64,000 nt of DNA. It comes from Berberis thunbergii (lineage: Eukaryota; Streptophyta; Magnoliopsida; Ranunculales; Berberidaceae). This document shows positions 32,145 through 44,382 of the stretch, piece after piece. The translations under genes and the position numbers were made by a program. Within the stretch, counting starts at the first letter, position 1; every line of letters starts with the position of its first letter. The stretch covers positions 62,001-126,000 of the forward strand of contig QNQO01009147.1 in the NCBI GenBank assembly GCA_003290165.1, given 5' to 3'. The notes below the pieces were generated by a model. It was not told the DNA's origin, ran no database searches, and saw nothing but the letters and a program-made list of their open reading frames with translations.

Positions 32145-33137
32145 ATAACGAAGAAAAAAAAAACTTTGAGTCCAACAGGTATCTCATGCAAAAAATTGTT
32201 GTTCTGGTCGTGGAATAAAATTGAGTTTTACCATCAACAGAGGTACAAATGTGTAGTTGATTATCAGTGTACCCTAGATGAAAGGGGCTTGTTGTGTTTG
32301 ATGAATAGATTATAATTAGATATATATATATATTCTTTCAGTCAGTTTGTCATCTGAATATTTGCTTTTCCAAGTATTTGAAATACTACATATTAATCTT
32401 GACATATATACTAGTTAGCTAGAACTTAATTTTCAGTAACATAGTTTAATCCCCATTGGATTTATTGAGCACTTTTCATTTGAACCAACAATTGCCTCTA
32501 TCTATCTGTACACCTTATAGGTCAGCAGAGTTGATTTAAACTATTTATCAATGGCAGTCTTGCTGATTGACCAGGACAAAGACATTAATGATACTAGTGT
32601 ATTCGAATGTGTTGCACATAATTGGTTAATATGTATGATATAGTTGCATGCCCATTCATTTACAATTCCTTCTACTTCAGTTCTTCCTTATTTATTTTTT
32701 AAATAAAGAAATGATTAAAAATTTGTGAAACTTTTTGAAATTGGTTGTTGAGGTAAGTTATCTGTGGAGGTATGGTCAATTCTTCCTTACTGCCCTGGAC
32801 TTGATTCAGGTGAAATGTTACATCCTACTGGGACCACAATTAACACTTAAGAGCGTTAAATGTTAAGGGGTGTTCATGGCAGTTTGCAGCTTCAGATGAG
32901 CAGTCAAGGCAGTTTCTGAATATGCCAGAGGAAGTAATACAAATGGTTGGGAGTGCCACTGATGCAGTCCCGAATCACAGGGTACATCCAACATTTTGAT
33001 TATAGGGGATTATGCAATTTCAATGTCTGCATTTTATGTCCATTGCAGCTTATCCATGTGCACTGATGCATTTCTAATGTCAGAGCTGATGGGGATAATG
33101 CTCTTAATAATGCCAGAGCCACAGGAGTGTCATCTTC
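32145..33137. other. CACTA interior, unassigned
   Basis: No gene recognised. AT-rich, with stops in all frames; may contain introns of the captured carrier gene next to it. Confidence 0.3.
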
Positions 33138-33320
33138 CCAACTGCAACAATTGCTGCACCAGGAGTGTCTCCATCGCCAAGGACTCATTTGATGGTTTGC
33201 AGCAGTGGAAATTCTTCTACTGAAATGTTTCAGAGTATCATGAAAACTGATGGATGGAAGGGCTTGTTTAGAGGTGATTTTTTCAATGTGATCCGCGTCG
33301 CACCAAGCAAGGCTATAGAG
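33138..33320 (+). pseudogene. Mitochondrial carrier (BT1-like adenylate transporter) exon fragment
   Basis: A 61-codon block ends in MKTDGWKGLFRG, then DFFNVIRVAPSKAIE, the carrier-family motif of the second repeat, and is followed by a GT donor at 33321. The preceding THLMVCSSGNSSTEMFQ matches the matrix loop of BT1-type (BRITTLE-1) carriers, which move adenine nucleotides across plastid or mitochondrial envelopes. The first codons (PTATIAAP) are degraded relative to a P-x-[DE]-x-x-[RK] signature. Other exons of the gene were not found. It lies inside the CACTA, so it is probably a captured host exon. Confidence 0.8.
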
Positions 33321-35435
33321 GTATGTCAAATATGATCTTGTCCTTTTTATTTATAAGTTAATTTTTCCAATTTGGAACTTCATCTATCTGATTCTGTATT
33401 TTTGTTTGGCTGATTTAGCTAACTGAGCAGTTGGAGTTTGTTTGTTATAGAAAATGTTATTGATAGATGTTGGTCTTTATGGTTGGATCGCTGCAGTGTT
33501 TGTCTACAAAACTAGGTTTATTAGTGCATATTGTGTAGCACTACAGTGATTTTGTTTTTAGGTTTATATTTTTTATAAGCGTGTATCACAGGCGATAGTG
33601 TTTAGGACCCACAGTTGGGCTATACATGTACCCGGTCCTGGGTTTAAGGCCATCTTGCGTAGCGGAAGAGTATATTAATGGATCAGGAAGTTGATGTGAT
33701 GTGGTTCAAAAAGTACAATGCAATAACATAGACTAGGAAACATGGATATGGATGAGTAAAAATGGAGGTGTCCCTTGCTAAATGTATGGTATACACTTGA
33801 TGTCTAGTGCCTACAAGTGGCTTTAGGTGTTTTTTACATAAAATACTAGCAGTAGGAGATGCTTTTTTACCATTCTTAAGCTCCCCATACATGCATCTAT
33901 AACCTGTCACTGATCTAGCCTGAAAGGCAACAGGGTCTTTAATAGTATTTCACTAGTAATCTGATCACTACTTGTGATGCTTGGCTAATAGGGGTCCAGA
34001 GTTGGAATTGGGTTGTGTTCATGTCAAGATCCTTATAATCTCATGATCACTTTCACTTTGGTTGTATTGATGCCTTGGCTAGATACATTTAGATTCACAA
34101 TCCCCTTACTTGTGTCGTGCTTTGGGTATTTCCCAATGTCAGTGATGAGTGAAATGCAGCAATGTGGTTGTTGAGCCTTTTCTAGATGAAGGATTTGGGT
34201 GTTGTGGTCTCTCATATGCAATCGTTTGGGAGATTTGGTAATAGAAGAACAAGCAGAGGCAATTCTGCTTCATCATATAAGTTCCTTGTTGATCTTGTGG
34301 TATTTCTTTGAGAATACCAACACTGACCCACTTCACCATTTAGAACCTATTAGTGATTCTTCCATTGTGATTTGCCACTCTGTAATTGGTATCCCATGGA
34401 GTCATTTTACACGAGCTCATCACAGGGAGAAAGAGCTGGAGAGCTCCAAATCTTGAGGCATTCCATATTTCAACTAAGGAAGTCTTGTGAACCCAAATTT
34501 AAGCTTTAGTGACTGGGTAATGTAGAAAGAGTTCAGTGTCAATCCACATTGCGCACATACATGTTTTTGTCATCTAGGACAACTCCAGCACTGAACCTTG
34601 GCATCCTGTGATGACCATCAAAAGAAGCCGGGAAAACTCCAGCACTGTTTTTGTCACTATTTTTGCGCACTGCTTTTGATTATGTAAAAAATTTGTCTTT
34701 TTTTGTTTATATGAATTTTTGAACTATGGGGTTCTGGGTTTTTATTGGTATCTGAATATTTAGGTGTTATGTAGCTTTTCAATTGATTGCTCACTATCTT
34801 TGTATAATTTGTAAGAGGAGGGCTTGGGTTCTTCATGGGTATGCTTCTTGAGGCATTGGATAGTCCTCTGATCCAAGAACAAATGACTGCAAAACAACAA
34901 TTTGTTCATGAAGCCAAGCAAATGGGAGATATAGCTCTACTAAGACATTTGCAGTGATGGGTTTGATATTTTCAGCTGCTGAATGTGAAGTAGAAAAGGT
35001 ATGAGAAAATCAATTTGTGTTCTGGTAATTTTCTTACATTATAACTAGGTGGATTTGTATTGTTGGAAAAATAATAGAGAAATTCTTTTGTTTTAGATGC
35101 GAGCGAAACATGATATAACAAGGTTCCATTTGTTCAGGTTAATCCTGTTATTGTACATTAGTGTTATTTGTTTACATGTTTTTGTTTGGCGTCAAAACTT
35201 GACAAGTTCCATTTTACGGTTGATTTTGTATATATCTAGCATATAGTTTGTGGAATCCTATTCGTGCCGGAGGCATGACACGGTAGTTGTGTCTGGTCGA
35301 TCTTAGTAAGGACGAATATTGCAGGTGTGGGGCTGTGATTTTGCTGCAGCAGCAAAAAAATATTATTTTTTCGATTATATTAATTTGCAAAAGGTTTCAA
35401 ACCATCGCAACAAACTAGATTTCTTTTTTTTACTG
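33321..35435. other. CACTA interior, unassigned
   Basis: No recognised gene. Some frames (34139-34456 both strands) overlap and are probably chance. Moderately complex sequence at 33600-34600 could be a further captured intron or promoter. Confidence 0.3.
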
Positions 35436-35749
35436 GCAACGGCTTTCAACCATGGGCATTCATGCTTGCCACGGCTTATAATCGTGGTCCTTCACGCTTT
35501 CCACCGCTTAAAACCGTGGCCATGTCTTGCCACGGCTTAAAACCGTGGCCATAATGTTTGCAACGTCTTAAAACCATGGCTAAATGATCAAGCGTCCTCG
35601 AACATAAAACCGTTGCTAATATGTGTGGCCATGGTTTATAGCCGTCAATGGTGATTTGGCGACGCCTCAAATGGCTAGGCCTCTAAGCCATGGCAATAGG
35701 TTACCCCCATGGTCCCAAACCGTTGCTGATGGGTCTTTTTGGTGTAGTG
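35436..35749. repeat. Right subterminal array and terminus of CACTA
   Basis: At least eight units of CCACGGCTTAAAACCGTGGCC type, matching the left array in inverse sense, and the end GGTGTAGTG. Confidence 0.88.
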
Positions 35750-35752
35750 CCT

Positions 35753-37110
35753 TTCGAAATATACATGACTATTCTAGCTCTGCTTCTCGACTCGTTGGAC
35801 GCTTCTTCATAGCATATGATCCACTCGTGAACAACTCGTTCGATTTACTCCTCTTCGTGGTTGTTGTCTAGTTGGTGTTCATTGTTGCCCGTGAATTCAG
35901 CAATGAAGTCCGCTAATATTTGAGATTTTATTGTGGTTTTAGGAGCGTAGTTGATGTCGAACTGCCCGAGCTCTATCGTCCATTTCACCATCCTTTTGGA
36001 TAGTCCTGGCTTGCACAACACTGTCCAAAGTGGTTGTTCGGTAATGACAATGATGGGGTGAGCTTGGAAATACTGTCGTAGCTTTCATGAAGATAGAATT
36101 AGGGCGAGTGTCAGTTTCTCCAAAGCCGAGTAGCTAATCTCTACATCTGCAAGTGTTTTGCTGACGTAGTATATTGGCTTGCGTGTGCCCTTTTCCTCTT
36201 GTATCACTGCTGAGCTGACCACATGTTCGGACACGGACAAGTATAAATACAGTGTTTTTCCTGTGCTCGGTTTTGACAACAGTTCAATGTTTCCCATGTA
36301 TGCGTTCAGGTTTTAAAAAGTTTCTTCGCATTTTATATTCCACTTGAACGTCTTATTTCCTTTCAAGATTTTGAACAAATGTAGACATTTGTCTGATGAC
36401 TGGGAAATGAATCTGTTCAAAGTTGTTATTCTACCATTAAGGCTCTGGACACCCGTTATGTTAGTTGACGACTGCATGTTGAGAAGTGCTTGTATCTGTT
36501 TTGGATCACCTTCGATTCCTCTTTGATTGATTATGTATCCAAGGAACTTTCTTGATTCTATTCCAAATGTACATTTCTCTGGATTCAGCTTCATTTTGTA
36601 CCTTCGAAACTTAGAGAAGGCTTGTTTGAGGTTTTTGATATGGTCTGCTCAGCGTAAGCTCTTAACCAACATATCATCAACGTACACCCTATTGTCTTGC
36701 CTAACTAGTATTTGAACATTTTGTTGACAAGACGTTGGTACGTAACTCCTGCATTCTTCATTCCGAACAACGTCACTCTGTAACAGTACGTACCTCTTCT
36801 GTTATGAAAGACATATTTTCTTGGTCGGGCAGGTGTATCTATATCTGGTTGTAACCAGAGTATGCATCCATGAAGCTTAGGAGTTCGTGTCAGGTAGTGG
36901 CATCCACTATTTGCTCTATATGAGGGAGTAAGAAACTATCTTTCGGGTAGGCTCTATTCATATCAGTGTAATCTACACATTCTCCACTTGCCATTATTCT
37001 TCTTTACAAGGATTGTTAGCTAGCCAGTCTGGGTAATGAGATTCCCTGATCATTCCTGAAGTTATCAGACAATGCACTTCTTCGTTTATTGTTTGGTTGC
37101 GCTCTGGGGC
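35753..37110 (-). pseudogene. Gypsy reverse transcriptase and RNase H
   Basis: Continues the pol interrupted at 24612. From 37110 down, the RT shows VYVDDMLVKS in antisense at about 36660-36690, the strongest RT signature, followed by KLNPEKCTFGIESRKFLGYI (36590-36530) and the connection domain (GRITTLNRFISQSSDKCL). RNase H begins near 36290 with LYLYLSVSEHVVSSAVIQEE and KPIYYVSKTL. The part nearest the CACTA (35753-36080) has stops but carries RNase H-like content. Several frame breaks between 36600 and 37000 inactivate it. Confidence 0.85.
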
Positions 37111-37399
37111 AACTGGCGTTCTTTTCTATTGGACTAGCTTCTTGACAGAGGGATTGATACCCACCATGTTTTCATCGTCCAGACAAAAATGTTCTGGTTA
37201 TTTTTTAGCAGTTGGATCAGATTCGTGTTTAATTCTGGGCTAATTTTCGTGCCAATCCGAATTGTTTTGCCTCCCTATCCATCGTCCAAGTAGACTACTA
37301 TTGTTTCTTCTTCTGTTTGTCTAGTATTTGGTTGATCTCTTGGACTAGTTGGAGTTGTGTTGTCGTCTGGGAGGTCAAAGTCCATTTGACTAGGTCACT

Positions 37400-37900
37400 A
37401 TAGCGGTTCTTCTAGTAGCTGCAGTGATGCTTCTGGTCTTTGTAGTGATTGCTATCTATGTGGAGCTTTTATTGCTACATAGTGGCATTAACGTGCAGCC
37501 GACTGGTCTCCTTTGATTATCCCGACGTCGTTGTCTGTACGATACTTTAGGCATTGATACATGGTGGAGGACACTACACCCATCTCGTGTACCCAAGGAC
37601 GACCGAGAAGCATGTTGTACACGGAAGGAGCGTCGACTATAAGGAAATCCGTCAACAAGACTCGTTGTCTACCTAGTTATCCCGCTTCGACTGCTAATTG
37701 GATCATTCTGAGTGGACGACATTGTTCTCCACTGAAACTCGCCATTGGTTGATTTTTGGGCGAGAACATTTCCTCAGTGAATTGCATCTTGCGGAACACC
37801 GTTATGTAAAGAAGGTTGGCCGAGCTACCTATATCGACAAATACTCTTTTGATCTACCACCTGGCTATCAGTTTGAGAACATCTTAGCGTCGTTATGAGA
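37400..37900 (-). pseudogene. Gypsy aspartic protease region
   Basis: On the minus strand VDAPSVYNMLLGRPWVHEM and, after it, YRTDNDVGIIKGDQSAAR are the flap-side and C-terminal motifs of Tat-type retropepsins. The catalytic D-[ST]-G lies in a degraded part near 37800. Frame interrupted. Confidence 0.7.
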
Positions 37901-38429
37901 TAAATGGACTCCCTTCGCGTCCTCATTGAAGAAGGTCAGGGTTTGCTGTGGTGTTCTGGTGCTTTGTACGGAAGGCTCTGGTATCCTTGTTCGTAAATCC
38001 CGAATTTATCACTTTCATGATCGATTGCATAACTCTTTCTCTTTAGTTATGCCATGCAAAACGCATATCAACTCCCTTGTTTGCTCATTAGATCTAATAG
38101 TAGTGTCTGCCTTCTCTTCCCCCTTGAACTATTTATCTTTCTGCCTAATGAACTCTCCAAGTCGTCCCTTTTGGATATGGTGTTCTATTTCGTCCTTCAA
38201 GTTGTAGCAGTCCTTAGTGTCATGCTCGTAACCTTTGTGGAAAGAGCAATATTTGTTCTTATCTCGCCCATTTGGATCTCCTTTCATCTTGGGTGGCCAT
38301 TTAACGTCCTTTTATGTTGCCATGGTCTTCAGGACCTCAACTCGACTTGTTTTCAAAGTCATGAACGATCTGTATGTCGTGTTGACTGTATTTGTCGATC
38401 GTTCATATCTAGATCTTCCGCGTTGCAGC

Positions 38430-39303
38430 CTTCCGAATTATTGTTTGTTGAACTTGGACTTGCCACTGGTCCGATGTATTTTCGATTGAATAGGCCTCTC
38501 GTCTCTTTGTCTTTTTTCCCTCCTTTCTTGACTACATGATGAATGTCTCTTCTCAGATTCATTCTTCTTTTTAGCAGCCAACATCTCCTCGAGGGTGATG
38601 TATTTTTGGGCAGTCTTCAGTAGATTCGCCATGTCTTTGGGGGTTCAAGTTCATAGAGTTGTAGAACGACGCCCTTTTTCAATCTGGAAGTGAAGGTGGT
38701 TATGACTGTGTCATCGCTGCATCTGTCGATCATAGTTAACTCGTCGTGAAACGATTAACGTACTCTCTGATGGTTTCCTCAGATTTTTGCCTGATGTGCA
38801 GCAAGTATTGTGGACCCTTTCTCATCCGCTGGCTGTCGATGAATCTCGTAATGAAAGCAGTGGCTAACACTTGGAAAAAGTCTATCGACCTAGGTGGTAG
38901 GCTGTTAAACCGGTTCATTACTGTTGATGTGAGACTGGTCAGAAATGTTCGACACAAAATAGACTCTGTGCTTACTTTCGAGGCCATCATGTGGTAGAAG
39001 TGTTGTTGATGGTCTGTTGGATCGGTAGTGTCATCATATGTTTTGAACTTTGAGGGAGTGAACTTATTTGGTAGAAGAGTTCTCATGAGCATGTCAGAAA
39101 ATGACGATCTGGGCAATTCGTACAACACGTTAGAATTTGTGACTCTGATCCTGAATGGAACTTGTGTAGGGATCCCCTTACTCTGGAGGCCATCTTCTTG
39201 TGGTTCGCTATCTTCGAGATTCGCTTGTTGAAATTTTGTGGGAACTTCATTGTTTTCTCAGACACGGTTGGCTGAGTTCTATTGTGGTTGTGTTTAGACA
39301 TGA
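38430..39303 (-). pseudogene. Gypsy gag
   Basis: Starts near the ATG at 39301 (MSKHNHNRTQ) in one frame and continues in 39128-38736 with FKTYDDTTDPTDHQQHFYHMM, FNSLPPRSIDFFQVLA and EETIREYVNRF, the retrotransposon gag domain. A basic lysine-rich piece follows (38632-38438). The zinc-knuckle was not clearly found. At least two frameshifts. Confidence 0.8.
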
Positions 39304-39636
39304 TCTGCAGATTGATAACGCTCCTAAGTAAGTTTGTCTAGAACTTTTTAAGATGATCCATTTGAGCCAGGAGTTGATCAACACGAGGATCTGTGACTGT
39401 ACCACCAGATGTCTGAGATGATTGGGCTACCACTCCAGATTGTAGTACTGTGTTATCTGGCATCGTAGACTCGGTTGTCACTGGGTTTGGAGCGTGTGCC
39501 ATTGGAATGGTTGCCTTGATTGTTTCTAGGTTGAGGGTTTATAGATTGTTCCATTTGCCCTAATTTTTTATTGTTGGTTAGAACTAAGAAAGTTTCCAAT
39601 TACAAACTCTCTTTCTAAAAGGAAACTGTCTCTCCT

Positions 39637-39652
39637 CATGGATGGTGCCAAA
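39637..39652 (-). other. Primer-binding site of gypsy element
   Basis: On the minus strand TTTGGCACCATCCATG resembles the TGGCGCCGTCTGTGGG-type PBS of plant gypsy elements with a few changes, immediately inside the right LTR. Confidence 0.6.
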
Positions 39653-39656
39653 CTTA

Positions 39657-40154
39657 TGCGGCCAAATCTGGTCTCCTGTATATCCGACTTGCAAAACAAA
39701 ATGTTAGATTGACAAAGACCACTTATTTGGTGGCCGAAGGCATTCTGATGCTTAAGTCTGCTAAAGATGGAAATTAATCTAGACAGAAGTCAGTTGAAAT
39801 TGCATACCTTTGTCGAATGTTCCCTTGGTCGTTATTAATTCTCTACGTGACTTAAGAATGTGAGGCTCAATGAGAGGAGACGTTATCTGTAATAGTCTTA
39901 TTCTTTATGAAGATACGTCCTTGAGGGAGTAACTTCCTCCACGACTCTTTTTCTCTATAATGTTCCTTCTTTTTTAGGGAGAGCTTTGTTAGGCCTGGAT
40001 TTGGGCTTCTTACTATGATTTGTTCTGACGAGCCTTTTTTTAGCTTTAATGACTGGATCCGCCCTTGTTGGGCTTTGTGAGCCGACCCTGACCTGAAATA
40101 CTTGGTCCTCGTGATAGGAGATCTTTGCCACGTGTATGGTCGTGATGATAGTTA
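39657..40154 (-). repeat. Right (5') LTR of gypsy element, outer end truncated
   Basis: Begins TGCGGCCAAATCTGG beside the PBS, aligns to the left LTR up to GTTATATTT, then switches to repeat A. Confidence 0.78.
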
Positions 40155-40412
40155 TATTTGAGTGTTGTTAAAGGTGTTGCTCAAGTTAGCAAATTATTAT
40201 TCATTCAATTTCACCATTAACTTAGACACCCCATATATGAAGTTAATAATTTAAATAATTGATGGAAACTTCTTAAATGTACTCTATATAGTAACGAGAT
40301 CATCTCCACAAAAAATGAACTTATTTCGAAACTTCTAAGTGGGTAAAGTAAAGTTTGCATGTGTCTAAAATTGGATCATGAATCTTTGTCCCCGGATCCC
40401 AACCCTTTGTTT
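40155..40412 (+). repeat. Flanking direct repeat A, right copy
   Basis: Starts GAGTGTTGTTAAAGG and ends CCCAACCCTTTGTTT, matching 18975-19235 with scattered changes. Confidence 0.8.
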
Positions 40413-40689
40413 ATTTGTTATTTAAAAAGAGAAAAAGGTAATTAGCGATACCCTTACGATAAAATCATACTTTTGCATTTACCCCTCTAGATATCCAAAC
40501 TAGGGTCACCCACCAGGACTCATGTACATTCTTGATCAAGTTGATTGTTTGAAGCTTTCTTTGGGTTACAAAACTACATCTAGTGAATCTAGTTTTCTAA
40601 GTACAATTAAATGCTCTAGGACACATATCACAAGAATAAAATCAAGGGTCTAGAGGTAAAAACAAAAGTTTATAAATATTCGATAAAGA
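40413..40689. other. No recognised gene
   Basis: AT-rich spacer between repeat A and the LINE relic. Confidence 0.3.
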
Positions 40690-42710
40690 TCTTATGTCTA
40701 GGTCGAAATTATATGAAGAGAAAATCAATACCAAATTGTCATCTTGAAAAGCCAAATTCCCATCCCAAGCAAGTGCATTGTCATGATCAAGGCAGTCATC
40801 AACTCCATCCCAATCTACAAAATATATATATGTTCCTTCTTCCCAATTCAGTCACCACTAAATTGGATAACATTGCCAGGAACTTCTGGTGGAATGAGAC
40901 GGAGGAAAGCAATGCCAAACACCTTTGTTCTTGGAACCGCATTACACTTCCCCGTCATCTGGAGGTCTGAATATTCTGACCGCCCAAATCAAGAATCTTG
41001 CCTTAATGGCAAAAAACATTTGGCAGGTCATTTCTTCACTGCTAAATCCTTACACTATCCAACTCAAGAGCATCTACTGTAATAACAAAAGTCTCTTCCA
41101 ACTCTCCCGTGCCCCGGTGTTTGCTTCATTTGCCTGGAGATGTAATCTCCCAGTTCTCCAACAAAATGAAGCGCCACCTCTATTGGCAAATTCGGTCTGG
41201 CGACACCATAGATTTATGGAAGGACTATTGGTCAAACCAGGATTCATCTTGGCTGAATGCCTTTTTTTTGGGCTAGGAAGACAAGACTTTTCCCCCTCCA
41301 AGATCTCGGACCTCTAGACTCCCACTATAAACCAGTGGCTGCTCCAGAACTCGAATCTCATTATTTCCTTGTTCCCTCAACCGGACGCTATGGACATCCT
41401 TGATATTACTATCAGACCTTCCAGTGAGCCGGACAAATTGATCCAGAAATTTGATAAAAGAGGCATTTTCTCAGTTAAGAATGCCACCAAGGCATTTTAA
41501 GATAAGACTTTCAACTCTTCCACCTCTTATCCAATGTCCCTCGCCTCCCGACTAAACTCTATCGGGAACTTTGGCGAATTAAAACACTCACCAGTGCCCT
41601 CTTTATCCTTTGGAAATTAGCTCAAGATTCGCTTCCCACAAAGTCAAACCTGAACAGGATTCATATGCCTACTGACAACTTGTGTGTATTTTGTTTCAAT
41701 CATCAGAAAGATGCCACTCATCTTTTCTTCCTGTGTCCGGTCATCTCTCGATTTTGGCAGCTCTCTTCTTTCCTTATCCTTTGGCCAAACGCCAACCTCC
41801 CTACAAACACTATCACTAGTTTTATTATCTTTATGTGGGAGACGATGAAAGCTCATCCCAACACCAAAAAGGAAATGTTATCCTAGTTCGTAGCAGTAAT
41901 CCAGACAATCTGGAGTTTACATAACAATACAATCTTTCAGAAAACCAGGTTCACCACTCCTCAATTCTCGCCTTTTTCAACACCATCTGGTCTACCTGGT
42001 ATTAACAATGGTTTGTTGTCCCTCACCACAATATAATCACAGTCAATCCATTCTCACTCCACCATATCATTGAAACAGCTATTATGGAACACCATCCTAA
42101 GTCGGCTATAGCTTCCTTTGTGTTTGCCCCTCCCCCAAGACCTACTCGAATCAACTTGACCCTGCTCATCAATCCCCCAGAATAGATCTTATTCATTTTC
42201 AGCTCCAAGCAGTCAGAAACCATTGACTTAATTTTCCAGCAACAAACCTTCGGCTAATTCCCATTGTTGTTAACCTTGGTATGGTTGTTTCACGTATGAT
42301 GCTAATTTTTTTGCCTCTTCACAGCAAGGAACAATTGGTACTTAGCTGTGGACGATAGTCGCAGAGGTCTACCTAGGGTCACTTCTGCAATCTCAGGGAA
42401 AATTTTTGATAGCACAATGCTGAATGCTTCACAACAGAGGCGACACTTTTGCTAATCCAATCACAAGAGCGGCAGACGAGTTTCTTGTTAAGAGATTTGG
42501 GCTCTCTGATCACAATTTTGAATGAAAAGAACCAGGAGGACCATACAATCATGTGTTGGATGTGGCGCCCTTTAATTTCTAGCATTAAGAACTTAATTTT
42601 AGCTAATTGTGTCTGGTACTGTAATTATATTCCTTGCGAGCTCAATATTGAGGTTCACGAGCTAGCTACTTTTGTTGGACGTATGTTTTGCTATCACATT
42701 TAATAAATTA
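40690..42710 (+). pseudogene. LINE (L1-type) ORF2, C-terminal part
   Basis: The RT thumb side reads MFLLPNSVTTKLDNIARNFWW at about 40830-40890 and LNILTAQIKNLALMAKNIW near 40970-41030. The zinc-binding region zf-RVT is at 41560-41760 (SLPTKSNLNR, CVFCFNHQKDATHLFFLCP, with C-x2-C and H-x4-C). The last part (42440-42700) has an RNase H tail-like YIPCELNIEVHELA. Frames change often and stops are many. The endonuclease and RT palm (catalytic FADD-type box) are not present, so the copy is 5'-truncated, as is usual for LINEs. Confidence 0.82.
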
Positions 42711-42853
42711 TTCTATATGCAAAAAGGAAAACATTTTATCTCAAGGGATGTGTTACATCCCCAACTTGAATTGGACAAAAGTGTTGTCCAATTAACAATG
42801 GGTCAAGATGCTAGGCCTTATGCTTTTTGCCTTTAAAATCTTCCTCTGTTAAC

Positions 42854-43082
42854 TAGGGTTGAACAAAACACCGATCAAACGAACTAAACTGACCGAACCG
42901 ATCAAAACCGAACCAATCAATTCGGTTCGGATCGGTTTCGGTTTTGCTTCGACTTTAGTCGGTTCGGTTACGGTTTACATAAATTAGAATTAATTTGATT
43001 TCGAATCGGTTTTGTTAATGGTCGGTTCAGTTTCGGTTTGAAATTTTTGAAACCAAACTGACAATTCGATTTTCAACCCTAG
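42854..43082. mobile_element. MITE-like inverted repeat with CTAGGGTTGAA ends
   Basis: 229 bp from CTAGGGTTGAACAAAAC to TTTTCAACCCTAG, inverse of each other, enclosing repeated GGTTCGGTTT and AACCGAACC blocks that make a long imperfect hairpin. No clean target duplication seen; superfamily unknown. Confidence 0.6.
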
Positions 43083-44382
43083 TGTTTTCCTTGGATTCGG
43101 TTAGATCTGATATAACAACAATACATTGCAAGATAACACATTGCAAGATAACTACTCAACTATCATATTTTCATACCAAACTTTTGCCTCTAACATCTAC
43201 AATGAGATATGTTGCTCTATTATACGAACCTAAAAGGGTCTTCAGATGTACAACTCTTTACGTTTTGGGGTGCAAGTTAGGTATTCTAAATATTTTGTGG
43301 AATTTGGATCTTCAGAACTCACTGTTTATTATTAGTTTAGCGGATTGTATCATGCAAGAGCATAAACCGCTACCCTCATGGGATCCTATAAAGAGAGGCC
43401 AACCTACTTGGGATTACAAATTTGAAGCCTAAGAAGAAACCATAGTTATCAATTCAGGATACAGACAAAAGTTTGATTCGGCAAAGTTTTGAAAAGAATA
43501 ATTCAATTCGGTCAAATAACATAATAAATTAAATATTGGATGCAACATACATTCGAATATATTATGCTACCACATAAAAAAAATTTCGAAACTAAAAAAT
43601 TTGGCACATATATGATAAGTAGTTGATAGCATCTCATATATATTACCGAAAAAAATAATATTATGTTAATCCATGGTTTACAAATTAAAAAGAAACCCGA
43701 GTAAGTAAATAACTAAAAGTTTGATAGCATAAAACATGATGTAAATGAAACCTTAGGAAAAACCCAAGTAGAAAACCTGACTATTTAAGAAAAGAACTAA
43801 TGGTAGCAAAATCATCAAGCCAATAATGAAATTTTAAGCTCATTTGAATCGTTTCCATCTTTGGTGTATTCATCGTGACCATCATCAATATATTATGAAA
43901 GTTCACCTAGCTCATCTAGGTTGTTTTTTTTCCGTGATTTTGTTTAATATCTCTCGTGAATGATCTATCTGATCTTCTAAAATATTAATTCACAGCCTTT
44001 GACGAGTTACATGTTTGACTCGAAACATGAACGGCAACGTCCTTTCGGGCTAAAGGAATACAACCACCGGTTATCCATAATTTTCTACAAGTAAAATACT
44101 ATATAAAAATATGGTGAATTAACGCTTAAATAATTATTATTACAATTTTACAACATATATTATACGATATTATACGAAATTAATTAGAGAGGGAGTATAG
44201 TATCAAATGGTGATGCCCTTGTCGGGAAAAAGTGTGAGCTCGCTAACTATGGAACGAACCACAATTCAGATTGTTACGATCTCAAGAAATTCAATTCAAA
44301 CCCGAGAACAAAACGTAAGGAAGGGAAAAATTCGAAGACGAAGAACGAAAAAGATGGCAGCAGCAGCGATGAAGGTCGCGAA
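43083..44382. other. Upstream region of the LYR gene
   Basis: AT-rich and without a recognised gene. A plausible promoter lies at 44100-44200, where several TATA-like runs (ACATATATTATACG, GATATTATACG) occur ahead of a purine-rich leader. The plus-strand frame at 43082-43432 has no domain. Confidence 0.35.

Larger units (their letters stand above)
24616..35749 (+). mobile_element. CACTA DNA transposon, 11.13 kb, TSD CCT
   Basis: The left end is CACTACACCAAAAGGCC and the right end inversely GGTCTTTTTGGTGTAGTG. CCT at 24613-24615 and 35750-35752 is the 3 bp target duplication. Both ends have arrays of CCACGG.TAAAACCGTGGC motifs. The transposase relic on the plus strand is of the TNP2 kind. The element sits inside the RNase H of the Tat gypsy element, whose sequence resumes on the other side. 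It carries two solo LTRs and a mitochondrial-carrier exon; without the LTRs it would be about 8.8 kb. Confidence 0.93.
19259..40154 (-). mobile_element. Ty3/gypsy retrotransposon, Tat type, split by CACTA
   Basis: Direct LTR copies lie at 19259-19790 and 39657-40154, and a gypsy-like PBS (TTGGCACCATCCATG on the minus strand) lies beside the right one. On the minus strand gag, protease, RT, RNase H and integrase run from 39303 down to about 22980. An extra plus-strand ORF sits between integrase and the left LTR, an arrangement known from Tat elements. Without the 11.1 kb CACTA it would be about 9.8 kb. All frames carry stops or frameshifts, and the right LTR is cut short at its outer side, so it is old and dead. 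Confidence 0.85.

Noticed and set aside
33580..33670. tRNA-like CCCGGTCCTGGGTTTAAGG
   Set aside because: No cloverleaf can be drawn around it; the arms do not pair.
33683..33910. 75-residue minus-strand frame in the CACTA interior
   Set aside because: No known domain and no splice or start context; left as unassigned.
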